Source: Lelliottia wanjuensis (GTDB lineage: Bacteria; Pseudomonadota; Gammaproteobacteria; Enterobacterales; Enterobacteriaceae). From it: a DNA stretch of 64,000 nt. The notes below the pieces were generated by a model. It was not told the DNA's origin and ran no database searches. It saw only the letters and a program-made list of their open reading frames with translations. Location of the stretch: positions 62,001-126,000 of the forward strand of contig NZ_JASSOT010000064.1 of assembly GCF_030238365.1 (NCBI RefSeq), in the 5' to 3' direction. Positions within the stretch are counted from its first letter, which is position 1, and every line of letters begins with the position of its first letter. Below are positions 44,505 to 54,662 of the stretch, piece by piece. The translations under genes were made by a program, and so were the position numbers.

Positions 44505-45014
44505 ATGTCTTCCCGCAATAATCCGGCGCGAGTCGCCATCGTGATGGGGTCCAAAAGCGACTGGGCTACCATGCAGTTTGCCGCCGAAATCTTCGAAATC
44601 CTGAATGTTCCACACCACGTTGAAGTGGTCTCCGCGCACCGTACCCCCGATAAACTGTTCAGCTTCGCCGAAGGCGCAGAAGAGAACGGCTATCAGGTAA
44701 TCATTGCCGGTGCGGGTGGTGCAGCACATCTGCCGGGCATGATTGCCGCCAAAACCCTGGTGCCGGTGCTCGGCGTGCCAGTGCAAACCGCGGCTCTGAG
44801 CGGCGTTGATAGCCTCTACTCTATCGTCCAGATGCCGCGCGGGATCCCGGTCGGCACGCTGGCGATTGGCAAAGCGGGTGCCGCGAACGCCGCCCTGCTG
44901 GCCGCACAGATTCTGGCGACGCACGACAAAGAATTGCATCAGCGTCTGGCCGAGTGGCGTAAAGCCCAGACCGACGAGGTGCTGGAGAATCCCGACCCGC
45001 GAGGTGATGCATGA
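44505..45014 (+). CDS. purE: PurE N5-CAIR mutase
   Basis: The 169-residue protein from 44505 (CAGGAG upstream) has [20 protein letters not shown] and [11 protein letters not shown], the active-site segments of class I PurE. It moves the carboxyl group from N5-CAIR to C4. Overlaps purK by four bases. Confidence 0.97.
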   Translation: MSSRNNPARVAIVMGSKSDWATMQFAAEIFEILNVPHHVEVVSAHRTPDKLFSFAEGAEENGYQVIIAGAGGAAHLPGMIAAKTLVPVLGVPVQTAALSGVDSLYSIVQMPRGIPVGTLAIGKAGAANAALLAAQILATHDKELHQRLAEWRKAQTDEVLENPDPRGDA

Positions 45015-46078
45015 AGCAGGTTTGCGTCCTCGGAAACGGTCAGTTAGGCCGTATGTTGCGCCAGGCGGGTGAACCGCTGGGCATCAGCGTCTGGCCCGTC
45101 GGGCTGGACGCCGAGCCGGAAGCCGTGCCGTTTCAGCAGAGCGTGATCACCGCTGAAATCGAGCGCTGGCCCGAAACTGCCCTCACCCGCGAGCTGGCGC
45201 GCCACAACGCCTTCGTCAATCGCGATGTGTTCCCGATTATTGCCGATCGACTGACGCAAAAGCAGCTCTTCGACAAGCTGGGTCTTGCCACCGCGCCGTG
45301 GCAACTGCTGGCGGATAAGAGCGAGTGGCCTGCGGTGTTTGAAACCCTCGGCGAGCTGGCGATCGTCAAGCGCCGCACCGGCGGGTACGACGGTCGCGGT
45401 CAGTGGCGTCTGCGTGCGAACGATACCGCTGAGCTGCCGGACGAGTGTTACGGCGAATGTATCGTCGAGCAGGGCATCAATTTTAGCGGCGAAGTGTCGC
45501 TGGTCGGCGCGCGCGCCCATGACGGCAGCACGGTATTTTATCCGCTAACCCATAACCTGCATCAGGACGGTATTCTGCGCACCAGCGTGGTGTTCCCGCA
45601 GGCGAACGCTGCCCAGCAGACACAGGCCGAGGATATGCTCTCGGCGATCATGCACGAGCTGGGTTATGTCGGTGTGATGGCGATGGAGTGTTTCATCACG
45701 CCAGCCGGTCTGCTGATCAACGAGCTGGCCCCGCGCGTGCATAACAGCGGCCACTGGACGCAAAACGGCGCCTCCATCAGCCAGTTCGAGCTGCACCTGC
45801 GCGCCATCACCGACCTGCCGCTGCCGCAGCCGGTGGTGAACAGCCCGTCGGTGATGATCAACCTTATCGGGACCGATCTGAACTACAACTGGCTGAAACT
45901 GCCGCTGGTGCATCTGCACTGGTACGACAAAGAGGTGCGCGAAGGACGCAAAGTCGGCCATCTCAATCTGAACGATGACGATACGGGCCGCCTGAGCGCG
46001 ACCCTTGAAGCGATGATTCCCCTGCTGCCGCCGGAGTACGCAAGCGGTATCGCCTGGGCGCAAAGCAAACTCAAATAA
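45011..46078 (+). CDS. purK: PurK N5-CAIR synthetase
   Basis: The 355-residue ATP-grasp protein [20 protein letters not shown]... with [41 protein letters not shown]. Makes N5-CAIR from AIR, bicarbonate and ATP for PurE. A strong hairpin follows. Confidence 0.97.
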   Translation: MKQVCVLGNGQLGRMLRQAGEPLGISVWPVGLDAEPEAVPFQQSVITAEIERWPETALTRELARHNAFVNRDVFPIIADRLTQKQLFDKLGLATAPWQLLADKSEWPAVFETLGELAIVKRRTGGYDGRGQWRLRANDTAELPDECYGECIVEQGINFSGEVSLVGARAHDGSTVFYPLTHNLHQDGILRTSVVFPQANAAQQTQAEDMLSAIMHELGYVGVMAMECFITPAGLLINELAPRVHNSGHWTQNGASISQFELHLRAITDLPLPQPVVNSPSVMINLIGTDLNYNWLKLPLVHLHWYDKEVREGRKVGHLNLNDDDTGRLSATLEAMIPLLPPEYASGIAWAQSKLK

Positions 46079-46087
46079 GTGCAAAAT

Positions 46088-46117
46088 GCCGGGGAGTTGA
46101 TCTTCCCCTTCCCCGGC
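46088..46117 (+). terminator. Terminator after purK
   Basis: GCCGGGG and CCCCGGC with a 16-base loop, followed by TTC. Separates purEK from selU. Confidence 0.6.
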
Positions 46118-46176
46118 TTCATCTGACGCGCGTAAAATCCCACACCATTGCTGTTTTGCACTTTTCAGGATTTTAC

Positions 46177-47247
46177 ATGAACGATGGAACGGACTATCGC
46201 GCCATTCTCACCACTGCTGCACCCTTAATCGACGTTCGCGCGCCGATCGAATTTGCCCAGGGCGCTATGCCTGCGGCACTTAATCTCCCCCTGATGACGG
46301 ACGACGAGCGCGCCGCCGTGGGCACCTGCTATAAACGCCAGGGGCCAGAAGCGGCGCTGGCGCTGGGCCACCGTCTGGTCAATGGCGAGACGCGCGAGCA
46401 GCGGATTAACGCCTGGCGCGAGGCTTGTCTTGCCAACCCGCACGGGTATCTCTGCTGCGCGCGCGGCGGGCAGCGCTCGCACATTACGCAGGCGTGGTTA
46501 AAAGAGTCGGGCATCGATTACCCGCTGATTCCAGGCGGTTACAAAGCCCTGCGTCAGACGGCGATTCAGGCCACCGCCGAGCAGGTGCAAAAACCGATGG
46601 TGCTGATTGGCGGCTGTACCGGGAGCGGGAAAACGATACTGGTGAGAGAACACCAACAGGGTATCGATCTGGAAGGGCTGGCGCATCATCGCGGCTCTTC
46701 GTTTGGCCGCACGTTGCAGGCTCAGCTGTCGCAGGCCAGCTTTGAAAATCACCTGGCCGTCGAGCTGCTGAAAAAGGACGCTCCGCGCTGGGTACTGGAG
46801 GACGAGGGTCGGATGATTGGCTCGAACCATCTGCCGGAATGTCTGCGCGAACGGATGGTCGACTCCCCCATCGTGGTGGTGGAGGATCCTTTTGATGTAC
46901 GTCTGGAACGCCTGCGCGAGGAGTATTTCGCGCACATGTGGCATGAATTTTCTGCCGCCTACGGCGAAGAAGCGGGCTGGCAGGCGTACGCGGAGTATCT
47001 GCATCACGGCCTGTTTGCCATTCGCCGTCGTCTGGGACTGCAGCGCTTTGCGGAACTCACCGCGTTACTGGATTCCGCGCTCATCGAGCAGCAGCGCACA
47101 GGACGTACCGAGGCGCACTATTCCTGGCTTGCGCCACTGCTCAATGACTATTACGACCCGATGTACCGCTATCAGCTGGAGAAAAAAGCCGACAAGATTG
47201 TTTTTCGGGGCACGTTTAACGCGGTGGCCGCCTGGCTGGCGGCCTGA
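46177..47247 (+). CDS. selU: SelU (MnmH) tRNA 2-selenouridine synthase
   Basis: The 356-residue protein from 46177 (CAGGA upstream) has an N-terminal rhodanese domain ([10 protein letters not shown] ... [11 protein letters not shown] with the catalytic cysteine) and a C-terminal P-loop domain (GGCTGSGKT). It replaces sulphur by selenium, through a geranyl step, at U34 of some tRNAs. E. coli ybbB is the same gene. Confidence 0.95.
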   Translation: MNDGTDYRAILTTAAPLIDVRAPIEFAQGAMPAALNLPLMTDDERAAVGTCYKRQGPEAALALGHRLVNGETREQRINAWREACLANPHGYLCCARGGQRSHITQAWLKESGIDYPLIPGGYKALRQTAIQATAEQVQKPMVLIGGCTGSGKTILVREHQQGIDLEGLAHHRGSSFGRTLQAQLSQASFENHLAVELLKKDAPRWVLEDEGRMIGSNHLPECLRERMVDSPIVVVEDPFDVRLERLREEYFAHMWHEFSAAYGEEAGWQAYAEYLHHGLFAIRRRLGLQRFAELTALLDSALIEQQRTGRTEAHYSWLAPLLNDYYDPMYRYQLEKKADKIVFRGTFNAVAAWLAA

Positions 47248-47251
47248 TTCT

Positions 47252-47911
47252 CTAGCGGCGATCGCGCTTGTCGGCGCGTTTCGCCAGCCAGTCGCCCAGT
47301 ACCTGGACGATCTGCACCAGCACGATCAGCGCGATCACGGTGACGACCATCACCTGGGTTTCATAGCGGTAATAACCGTAGCGGATCGCCAGATCCCCTA
47401 CTCCGCCGCCGCCGACGATCCCCGCCATCGCCGAGTAACCGATCAGGCTGACCAGGGTGATCGTCAGACCGCGCAGCAATCCAGCACTCGCCTCCGGCAG
47501 CAGGACGGTGCAGATAATACGCATCGGGCTCGCGCCAAATGCTTCTGCCGCTTCAATAATGCCTTTGTCCACTTCGCGCAACGCGCTGTCCACCAGACGG
47601 GCGTAGAACGCAATCGCCGCCACGGAAAGCGGAACCGACGCCGCAATCGGGCCGATGGTGTTGCCGAGCAAAAGCTGCGTCAGGGGCAGGAGCAGCACCA
47701 GCAGGATCACAAAGGGCACCGAGCGAATGATGTTCACCAGCACCGAACTCACCAGATAAACAAAACGGTTCTGCCAGAACAGATGCCGGTCGGTGACAAA
47801 AATCAAAAAGCCCAGCGGCAGGCCGCCAATGATCGCCAGCACCGTGGAGATGCTCAGCATCTGGAAAGTTTCGTTAAACGCCAGGCCGAGGTCGGCCACT
47901 AAATCATCCAC
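47252..47911 (-). CDS. MetI-like ABC permease
   Basis: The 219-residue protein has about five membrane segments and the permease EAA loop (EAAEAFGASPMRIICTVLLPEA), with AMAGIVGGGGVGDLAIRYGY near the end, characteristic of MetI. Imports methionine or a relative. Overlaps the ATPase gene by eight bases; faces selU end to end. Confidence 0.9.
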   Translation of the reverse strand: MDDLVADLGLAFNETFQMLSISTVLAIIGGLPLGFLIFVTDRHLFWQNRFVYLVSSVLVNIIRSVPFVILLVLLLPLTQLLLGNTIGPIAASVPLSVAAIAFYARLVDSALREVDKGIIEAAEAFGASPMRIICTVLLPEASAGLLRGLTITLVSLIGYSAMAGIVGGGGVGDLAIRYGYYRYETQVMVVTVIALIVLVQIVQVLGDWLAKRADKRDRR

Positions 47912-48917
47912 GGATCACCTCCACCTGCGCAGTACGATGACGAATATGTTCAACAGCGGTTTCCACGACGGCAGGATCATCCGCCGTCAGCTGCACCACC
48001 AGAATCCCCAGGGCACGCTCGCCGATGTACTCGATTTTGCCGTGCAGAATATTCACCGCCACGCCAAATTTGATCGCCACATCCGAAAGCACCGGCTGCT
48101 TGGCAGAATCGCCGATAAACAGAATTTTCAGCAGTTGCCCCGGCAGGTGCTGCTGCAAACGCTCCGGCAGGGTAAGGTTCAGGGTGTGTGACACCAGCTG
48201 CTGCGTAAACGGGTGCTGCGGATGGGCAAAGACGTCAAACACCTCGCCCAGTTCCACCACTTCGCCGCCGGACATCACCGCCACGCGATCGCAGATAGAT
48301 TTGATCACGTTCATCTCATGGGTGATCAGCACGATCGTGATCCCCATCTGCTGGTTGATCTGCTTGAGCAGCGCCAAAATGGTGGCGGAGGTTTCCAGAT
48401 CCAGCGCAGAGGTCGGTTCATCACAGAGCAGGACGTCAGGATGGTTGGCAATGGCGCGGGCGATACCGACGCGCTGTTTCTGCCCGCCGCTTAGCTGCAC
48501 CGGATAGCGATTCGCTTTGTCCGTCAGCCCAACGAGGGCGAGGATCTCCGTGACGCGCGGGGCGATTTTATTGCGTTCCCATCCGGCGGCTTTCAGGCTG
48601 AACGCCACGTTCTGCGCCACGGTGCGGGTGTGCATCAAATTGAAATGCTGGAAAATCATGCCGATACGCTGGCGGGCTTTGCGTAAATCCACGCCGTCGA
48701 GAGCGGAGATCTCCACGCCGTTAACGTTGACGCGGCCCGCGCTTGGGCGCTGAAGGGCGTTCAGGGTGCGCAGCAAAGTGCTTTTCCCCGCGCCGCTGGT
48801 GCCGACGATGCCAAAAATCTCACCGGCGGCAATGGTCAGGCTGACGTCGGAGACCGCGCGGGTGGAAGGCCCGCGCCCGGTCTGAAAGTCGACGCATACC
48901 TTGTCTAACTCAATCAT
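47904..48917 (-). CDS. MetN-like ABC ATPase
   Basis: The 337-residue protein has Walker A GTSGAGKST, signature LSGGQKQRVGIARA, Walker B LLCDEPTSALD and a C-terminal NIL regulatory domain (about residues 260-337), the layout of MetN. Probably a second methionine-type importer and not the canonical metN, which lies elsewhere in E. coli. Confidence 0.92.
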   Translation of the reverse strand: MIELDKVCVDFQTGRGPSTRAVSDVSLTIAAGEIFGIVGTSGAGKSTLLRTLNALQRPSAGRVNVNGVEISALDGVDLRKARQRIGMIFQHFNLMHTRTVAQNVAFSLKAAGWERNKIAPRVTEILALVGLTDKANRYPVQLSGGQKQRVGIARAIANHPDVLLCDEPTSALDLETSATILALLKQINQQMGITIVLITHEMNVIKSICDRVAVMSGGEVVELGEVFDVFAHPQHPFTQQLVSHTLNLTLPERLQQHLPGQLLKILFIGDSAKQPVLSDVAIKFGVAVNILHGKIEYIGERALGILVVQLTADDPAVVETAVEHIRHRTAQVEVIRG

Positions 48918-48975
48918 GTCTACCTCAGAAATGCGAAAAGGGCAGACTCAGCTGCCCTGTCAAACCTGTACGCGA

Positions 48976-49809
48976 TTAGGGTTTTGCCGCTGTCATCCAG
49001 TCGGGTTTCTGGAACGCGGTATAGACGTTTTTCGGGTCGTCAATCACCGCGCGATAGGCCGGAGACTCAACCACCGCCACGATATCTTTGGCGAAAGGTT
49101 TATCCGCATCTTCGGTACGTACGGCGATGATATTTTTCAGGTTTTCGTCGAGATGCTCCTGCGCCAGTGCGCTGGAGAGATCCATACCGGCGGCAATCGC
49201 GAAGTTGCCGTTAACCAGCGAAGCGGTCACGCTATCCAGCGTGCGCGGCAGCTGCGCGGCTTCCAGCGGTTTGAACACCAGCCCTTTCGGGTTGCTGGCG
49301 ATATCACGCTCGGAGGCTTTGGTGGGATCGATGTTCTCTTTGATGGTGATGAGTTTCAGGGACTGCAGGAAACGCAGGCCGCGCGCGAGGTTGGTCGGAT
49401 CGTTTGAAAGGGTGATGATATCGCCCTTTTTCAGCTCGTCCAGGCTTTTGATCTTGTGAGAATAAAAGCCCATACCCGCCGTCGGCACGGTGAGTAATTT
49501 GGTCAGTTTCAGCCCTTTATCCGCCGTGAACTTGGTGAAATAGAGCGAGTGCTGGAACAGGTTGGCGTCGATGCTGCCGTTGGAGAGCGCCATATTCGGC
49601 TGTACGTAATCGCTGAATTCGCGCACCACGACTTTGTAGCCCTTCTCTTTAAGCGAAGGGGCGATGGCCTGTTTGACCATGTCGCCGTACGGGCCAGGCG
49701 CGACGCCAAACACGATGGTGTGCGGATCGCTGTTAGCGTGGGCAGCCTGCAAACCGCAGACCAGCAGAAGCGCACCGGCAGCGGCGCGAAGCGTGTGACG
49801 AATTCCCAT
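48976..49809 (-). CDS. MetQ/NlpA-family substrate-binding protein
   Basis: The 277-residue protein starts MGIRHTLRAAAGALLLVCGL and ends its signal at AAHA. The residue before Cys18 is Val, so a lipobox is poor and the protein is likely soluble in the periplasm, unlike E. coli MetQ. The core (VFGVAPGPYGDMVKQAI, LFQHSLYFTKF) is NlpA-type. Substrate could be methionine or a sulphur analogue. Confidence 0.88.
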   Translation of the reverse strand: MGIRHTLRAAAGALLLVCGLQAAHANSDPHTIVFGVAPGPYGDMVKQAIAPSLKEKGYKVVVREFSDYVQPNMALSNGSIDANLFQHSLYFTKFTADKGLKLTKLLTVPTAGMGFYSHKIKSLDELKKGDIITLSNDPTNLARGLRFLQSLKLITIKENIDPTKASERDIASNPKGLVFKPLEAAQLPRTLDSVTASLVNGNFAIAAGMDLSSALAQEHLDENLKNIIAVRTEDADKPFAKDIVAVVESPAYRAVIDDPKNVYTAFQKPDWMTAAKP

Positions 49810-49997
49810 GAGATCTCCATTTCAAAGCGGTGTGGCGTTGTGTTGCACCGTGCGATGCGGCGCAGAATCTGTTTAACATGACACAGATCACAAGCGGCTG
49901 TCCTTGAAATTATTTCATGATGTTGCGGAATATGTCGTTGAATGTGCAGGAGATTGGGATATGCGATTTGTGGGAAAGGGTAGTCCGTGCGCGCATG

Positions 49998-50226
49998 ATG
50001 CCGGGCGGCACTGCGTTTGCCCGGCCTACAAATTCAAGCACGATTTGGGTTTTGTAGCCCCGGTAAGCGAAGCGCCACCGGGGACAAACCGCACAGTCCG
50101 TAGCCCCGGTAAGCGAAGCGCCACCGGGGACAAACCGCACAGTCCGTAGCCCCGGTAAGCGAAGCGCCACCGGGGACAAACCGCACAGTCCGTAGCCCCG
50201 GTAAGCGCAGCGCCACCGGGGACAAA
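49998..50226. repeat. REP element and four tandem 46-base REP-like units
   Basis: A REP unit at 49998-50030 is followed by four head-to-tail units starting at 50054, 50100, 50146 and 50192. Each contains GTAGCCCCGGTAAGCG and CGCCACCGGGG, which pair. The last unit has one base change and ends 10 bases before the porin stop. The rest of 49810-50236 is promoter region for the MetQ-like gene. Confidence 0.9.
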
Positions 50227-50236
50227 CGGCTCCGAC

Positions 50237-51382
50237 TTAGAAGTCGTAACGCAGACGCACCAGGTTCATATCACCCAGATCGTCGGTGCTGGAGGTAAAC
50301 ACGTGCTCATAATCCACGCGGAAACCGTAATCCAGCTGGAAGCTCACACCCACGCCGTTGTCGGTGCGCTGATAGTTGCGGCCATTCACATACTCAATAC
50401 GATCGCCCATCACATACGGCTGAACAGATTTCAGCGCGTACTGACCGACCGGGATTTTATAGCCCGCGAAGTACTCAATACCCCAGGCATCACCGGCGAA
50501 GTAGTCGTTCACCGACACTTTTTTGGTGGTCATGAAGTTCTGGTACCAGCCGCCGCCTGCGGAGAAGGTCCAGTTGTCCGGGGTCCAGCTCAGCGCTGTA
50601 CCGAGGATGTTCTGGTCGTAAGATTTGCTGTCGCCGTTATCCGGGTTACGCATATCCGCACGGGTGTAGTTCCACGCCGTACCCCAGGTCAGATCGGTGG
50701 TCAGGTGGTAATCGATACCCAGTGAGCCGCCGCCTTTACGCTTGTAACGCAGGCCGTTACCCGGCAGGTATTCACCGTCTTCGAACAGGTAAGATGCGTA
50801 GATGTCAGCATCACCCACGGTTTTCTTATATTTCAGCATCTTGCGTGAACGATAAGAACCGTCGTAGTCGCCATTGATGCCGTTACCCGGAGCCTGACCG
50901 ATCATGTCGTAGTCCCAGATATCGGTTTTCGCGCCGACCACATCGTAGTACACGCTGTTCTGTTGACCGAAGGTCAGCGTACCCCAGGTCGCGCTTTTCA
51001 GGCCGGTGTAGAGCATACGGCGAGAAGTATCGTTTGCACCTTCGGCGTAGTGGTTATCCCAGTCAAACAGCGCCGGAATGTTCACACCCAGCTCGTAGTA
51101 GCTGATCCAGCTGATATCATCGAACAGGTAGTAATCTGAGGCGAAACGGAAACGGGTGCCGCCGTCGAAGCCGTTACGTTTGTAAGAACCTTTGTCGCCG
51201 TCGCCCGTCATCATGTTGAACTGAGGACGAATACTGCCGCCGACGGTGAAGTTAAGACGGCTGAGCGGATCGCCCGCCTGCGGGTCTTGCTTCAGTAAAG
51301 TGATTTCCGCTTGTGCTGCGAAAGACGCCAGTGCCACTGCCGCGCCGATCGTTACCGCCAGCGCTGTTTTTTTTATGGTCAT
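50237..51382 (-). CDS. Outer membrane porin
   Basis: The 381-residue protein has a signal peptide (MTIKKTALAVTIGAAVALAS...AQA-E) and a beta-barrel pattern of alternating aromatic and polar residues, ending NLVRLRYDF with the terminal Phe needed for barrel insertion. I can place it in the Gram-negative porins but not name an orthologue. It stands alone between the MetNIQ-type genes and ybbP. A 46-base repeat array covers its 3' side. Confidence 0.85.
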   Translation of the reverse strand: MTIKKTALAVTIGAAVALASFAAQAEITLLKQDPQAGDPLSRLNFTVGGSIRPQFNMMTGDGDKGSYKRNGFDGGTRFRFASDYYLFDDISWISYYELGVNIPALFDWDNHYAEGANDTSRRMLYTGLKSATWGTLTFGQQNSVYYDVVGAKTDIWDYDMIGQAPGNGINGDYDGSYRSRKMLKYKKTVGDADIYASYLFEDGEYLPGNGLRYKRKGGGSLGIDYHLTTDLTWGTAWNYTRADMRNPDNGDSKSYDQNILGTALSWTPDNWTFSAGGGWYQNFMTTKKVSVNDYFAGDAWGIEYFAGYKIPVGQYALKSVQPYVMGDRIEYVNGRNYQRTDNGVGVSFQLDYGFRVDYEHVFTSSTDDLGDMNLVRLRYDF

Positions 51383-51564
51383 TATTATTCCTTGATAGAC
51401 ATACTGCTAACTATTTAGCGCAGGGATAATATCTGGAATTAAACGGGCCGTGTTGTCGGGTTTTTAATGATTTGTGCTGCTAAATGTGGGGGTATTATCG
51501 TTTTGTGCTACTAAAGGATTACGCACCAGTCGATAAACCGGTGCGCAATCATCACAGGAGGGAA

Positions 51565-53979
51565 TTAACTGGCAAACTGACGGAACAGCGCCTTACCTTT
51601 TAACAGCCGCGTTCCCAGCCAGCCGCCGCACAGGGAGAGCAGCACTGCGCCCGACACCGGCAGGATCAGCCACAGCCGCCAGTCCGGCTCCCACGGGAAG
51701 TCGAACACCCTGGTCTGCAGCACGGCCAGCGCAGTTTCCGCGCCTATCGCCGCCACCAGACCGGAGACCAGCCCAAGCAGCGCAAACTCACACCACAGGG
51801 TGGTGCGCAGCAGAGTTTTACTCGCCCCGAGCGTGCGATACACCACCAGCTCCTGATGACGCTGACGCATGCCCACCTGCACCTGCGCCAGCAGCAACAG
51901 CACGCCACAGGCGGTCACCAGCACCACCATCACCTCCAGCGCACGGCTGACCTGCTCCAGCACCTGGCCGACCTGTTTCAGGATCGCGCCGATATCCAGC
52001 AGGCTCACCGTCGGGAACTCACGGTTCAGCTGCGTCAGCATGCCGTTGCCATTTTCCCAGCGGAAGCTGGTCAGCCAGCTTTGCGGCTGACCGTCGAGCG
52101 CCCCGGACGGGAAGATAAAGAAGAAGTTCGGACGCAGGCTTTCCCAGTCCACTTTACGCAGGCTGGTCACCTTGGCGCTAAAGTCCTGGGTGTCGCCGGT
52201 GAAGGTCACCGTGTCGCCCAGGCCGACGTTCAGACGCGCCGCCAGCCCCTCCTCCATCGACACTTCCCCCGTTTTTGGCGGCCAGCTACCGGCAGTAATC
52301 GGGTTGTGGTCCGGGCGTTTGTCCTGCCAGGTCAGATTCAGCTCGCGGTTCAGGGATTCATCCTGATTCCCTTCCGTCGACTTGCCGTTAATTTGCGTCA
52401 GGCGCGCGCGAACGATGGGATAGAACGACTCGGGCACAATCTGATGTTCCGCGAGGAAGCCCTTCAGCGGCGTAACCTGTTCCGGCGCGATGTTGATCAG
52501 GAAATAGTTCGGGCTTTCCGGCGGGAGCTGCTGCTGCCAGCGGTCGAGCAGATCGCCGCGCAGCACCAGCAGCATCGCCAACAGCATGAAGGAGAGCGAA
52601 AACGCCGACAGCTGGCTCAGGGTGGACCACGGCTGGCGCAGCAGGCGATTCACCGCCAGACGTACGGGCAGGGATTTCAGCGTCAGCCCTTTCAGCAGGT
52701 TCAGCAACATCCAGCCGAGCACGCCGCACAGCAGCGCCAGCACCACGGCACCGGCCAGCACGGCCCACAGGAGCATACTCCCGCCCATCAGCCAGGCGAG
52801 CAACATCACCACCACCACGACCACTACCGGCAGATAAAACTTCAGCGGCCAGACGCTGGCGACCACGTCACGGCGCAACACCCGCAGCGGCTGCGTCGCC
52901 AGCAGCAGACGGTACGGACGCAGGCCGACCAGCAGAGAAATCACCACCATCGCGCCGATGGCCCACAGCCACGGCCACAGGCTGGCGGGCGGCAGTTCGG
53001 CGGGCAGCACCGGTTTCAGCAACACCATCAGCACTTTTTCAAACAGCAGGCCGATAATCCCGCCGGTGAAGGCGGACAGGATCAGCACCATCAGCCACTG
53101 ACCGACGATCAGCTTACGCAGCTGCGCCCTGCCCGCGCCGAGGGTTTTCAGGATCGCCACCAGATCGTAGCGGCTGCGACAATAGTGCCCCATCGCCACC
53201 GCCACGGCAGCGACGGCCAGCAGCATGGTCAGCAGCGCGGAGAGGAGTAAAAACTGCTGCGAACGCTCGAGAGATTTTCCCAGCGCGCCGTCGTCCTGCT
53301 CCATGCCGATCCAACGATGCTCGGGCTTGAGCTGAGGTTTCAGCCAGTTTTCGTAGGCTTCGAGCTTCGCGGGCGTGCCACCGAATTTGTAGCGCCAGGT
53401 GACACGGCTCCCCGGCTGCACGGCCCCGGTTTTTGCCACGTCCGCCGTGTTCATCAGCAGACGCGGTGCCATCTGGAACGGGTTAAAGCCGGAGTCCGGC
53501 TCCTGCACCACTTCCCCGGCGATTTTCAGCGTGGCGTCGCCGACGTCAATGCTGTCGCCGGTTTTCAGGTTCAGCAGGGCCATCAGGCGTGGCGCGAGTA
53601 ACACCGAGCCCGCCGTCGGTTTGAGGCCCGGCGGATTGGTTTGCAGATCGCCGTACATCGGATAGACGTCGTCGACGGCTTTGACGCTCGCCAGCTGCGG
53701 CGTGTCGGCGGCAAAGGTCATGGTCTGGAAGCTGAGCTGCTGACCGACTTTCAGCCCCTGTTTACGCGCCTCCTCGATCCACGCCTGCGGCACGTCGCGC
53801 GAACTGCTGAGCGTGCGGTCGCCCGCCATAAACTCGCGGCTCTGCTGGCTTAGCCCCTTTTCCATGCGGTCGCTGACGCTGCCGAGCGCCAGCACGCAGG
53901 CCACCGCCAGACTCAGCGCCAGCCAGACAATCAGCAGCGACGGCGAGCGCCATTCGCGCCAGAACCAGCGGGCAATCAT
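51565..53979 (-). CDS. ybbP: YbbP ABC permease, FtsX-like
   Basis: The 804-residue protein has an N-terminal membrane segment, a large periplasmic domain, three middle segments, a second periplasmic domain and a C-terminal group of membrane segments: the MacB/FtsX double-repeat layout. With YbbA it forms an ABC complex; the neighbour TesA and family suggest export or handling of lipids. Overlaps ybbA by four bases. Confidence 0.93.
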   Translation of the reverse strand: MIARWFWREWRSPSLLIVWLALSLAVACVLALGSVSDRMEKGLSQQSREFMAGDRTLSSSRDVPQAWIEEARKQGLKVGQQLSFQTMTFAADTPQLASVKAVDDVYPMYGDLQTNPPGLKPTAGSVLLAPRLMALLNLKTGDSIDVGDATLKIAGEVVQEPDSGFNPFQMAPRLLMNTADVAKTGAVQPGSRVTWRYKFGGTPAKLEAYENWLKPQLKPEHRWIGMEQDDGALGKSLERSQQFLLLSALLTMLLAVAAVAVAMGHYCRSRYDLVAILKTLGAGRAQLRKLIVGQWLMVLILSAFTGGIIGLLFEKVLMVLLKPVLPAELPPASLWPWLWAIGAMVVISLLVGLRPYRLLLATQPLRVLRRDVVASVWPLKFYLPVVVVVVVMLLAWLMGGSMLLWAVLAGAVVLALLCGVLGWMLLNLLKGLTLKSLPVRLAVNRLLRQPWSTLSQLSAFSLSFMLLAMLLVLRGDLLDRWQQQLPPESPNYFLINIAPEQVTPLKGFLAEHQIVPESFYPIVRARLTQINGKSTEGNQDESLNRELNLTWQDKRPDHNPITAGSWPPKTGEVSMEEGLAARLNVGLGDTVTFTGDTQDFSAKVTSLRKVDWESLRPNFFFIFPSGALDGQPQSWLTSFRWENGNGMLTQLNREFPTVSLLDIGAILKQVGQVLEQVSRALEVMVVLVTACGVLLLLAQVQVGMRQRHQELVVYRTLGASKTLLRTTLWCEFALLGLVSGLVAAIGAETALAVLQTRVFDFPWEPDWRLWLILPVSGAVLLSLCGGWLGTRLLKGKALFRQFAS

Positions 53980-54662
53980 GCTTCCTCCTGCAACTGCCCG
54001 TTGACCAGGCGCAGACGGCGGTCGCAGCGGGCCGCCAGCTCAAGGTCGTGCGTGACCAGAATCAGCGTGGTGCCGTGCTCGCGGTTAAGGGAGAAGAGCA
54101 AATCGGCAATTTTATCGCCCGTCTGCCGGTCCAGATTGCCGGTCGGTTCATCGGCAAACAGCACCTCCGGGCGACCGTTGAAGGCTCGGGCCAGCGCCAC
54201 GCGCTGCTGCTCCCCGCCGGACAGCTGCGCCGGAAGGTGATCCAGACGCTTGCCAAGGCCCAGCTGTTCCAGTAGCGCTTTCGCACCGCTGCGGCTTTGG
54301 CTGGCGTTTTCCCCGCGCAGCAGGCCCGGCAGTTCGACGTTTTCCAGCGCGTTGAGCGTCGGAATGAGCATGAAAGACTGAAATACAAAGCCGATATGTT
54401 TGGCCCGCAGCGCCGCGCGCGCCTCTTCGTCGAGGTTATGCAGCGGCTGGCCGACAAGGTTCACCTCGCCGCTGCTGCCATCGTCCAGCCCGGCCAGAAT
54501 CGCCAGCAGCGTGGACTTACCGGAACCGGATTCACCAATCAGCGCGATGGTTTCAGCGCGTTTGACAACGAGTTCAACTCCGGTGAGGATGGACAACTCG
54601 TGCTCCCCCTGACCGACGGACTTCTTAAGATGATGAACTGCAACAATGTTTTCCGCTGGCAT
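53976..54662 (-). CDS. ybbA: YbbA ABC ATPase
   Basis: The 228-residue protein has Walker A GESGSGKST, signature LSGGEQQRVALARA, Walker B LFADEPTGNLD and HDLELAARC. LolD/MacB-type ATPase of YbbP. The start overlaps the divergent tesA by 33 bases, so the two genes share coding DNA and their promoters must lie inside each other. Confidence 0.95.
   Translation of the reverse strand: MPAENIVAVHHLKKSVGQGEHELSILTGVELVVKRAETIALIGESGSGKSTLLAILAGLDDGSSGEVNLVGQPLHNLDEEARAALRAKHIGFVFQSFMLIPTLNALENVELPGLLRGENASQSRSGAKALLEQLGLGKRLDHLPAQLSGGEQQRVALARAFNGRPEVLFADEPTGNLDRQTGDKIADLLFSLNREHGTTLILVTHDLELAARCDRRLRLVNGQLQEEA

Noticed and set aside
46817..47902. 361-codon plus-strand frame
   Set aside because: Crosses from selU into the permease on the other strand; composition is that of a shadow frame.
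50054..50226. CRISPR-like array
   Set aside because: Units are contiguous with no unique spacers and match REP elements.
51856..53250. 464-codon plus-strand frame
   Set aside because: Antisense to ybbP and rich in His/Gln/Arg as expected for a GC-rich shadow; no ribosome site or known domain.
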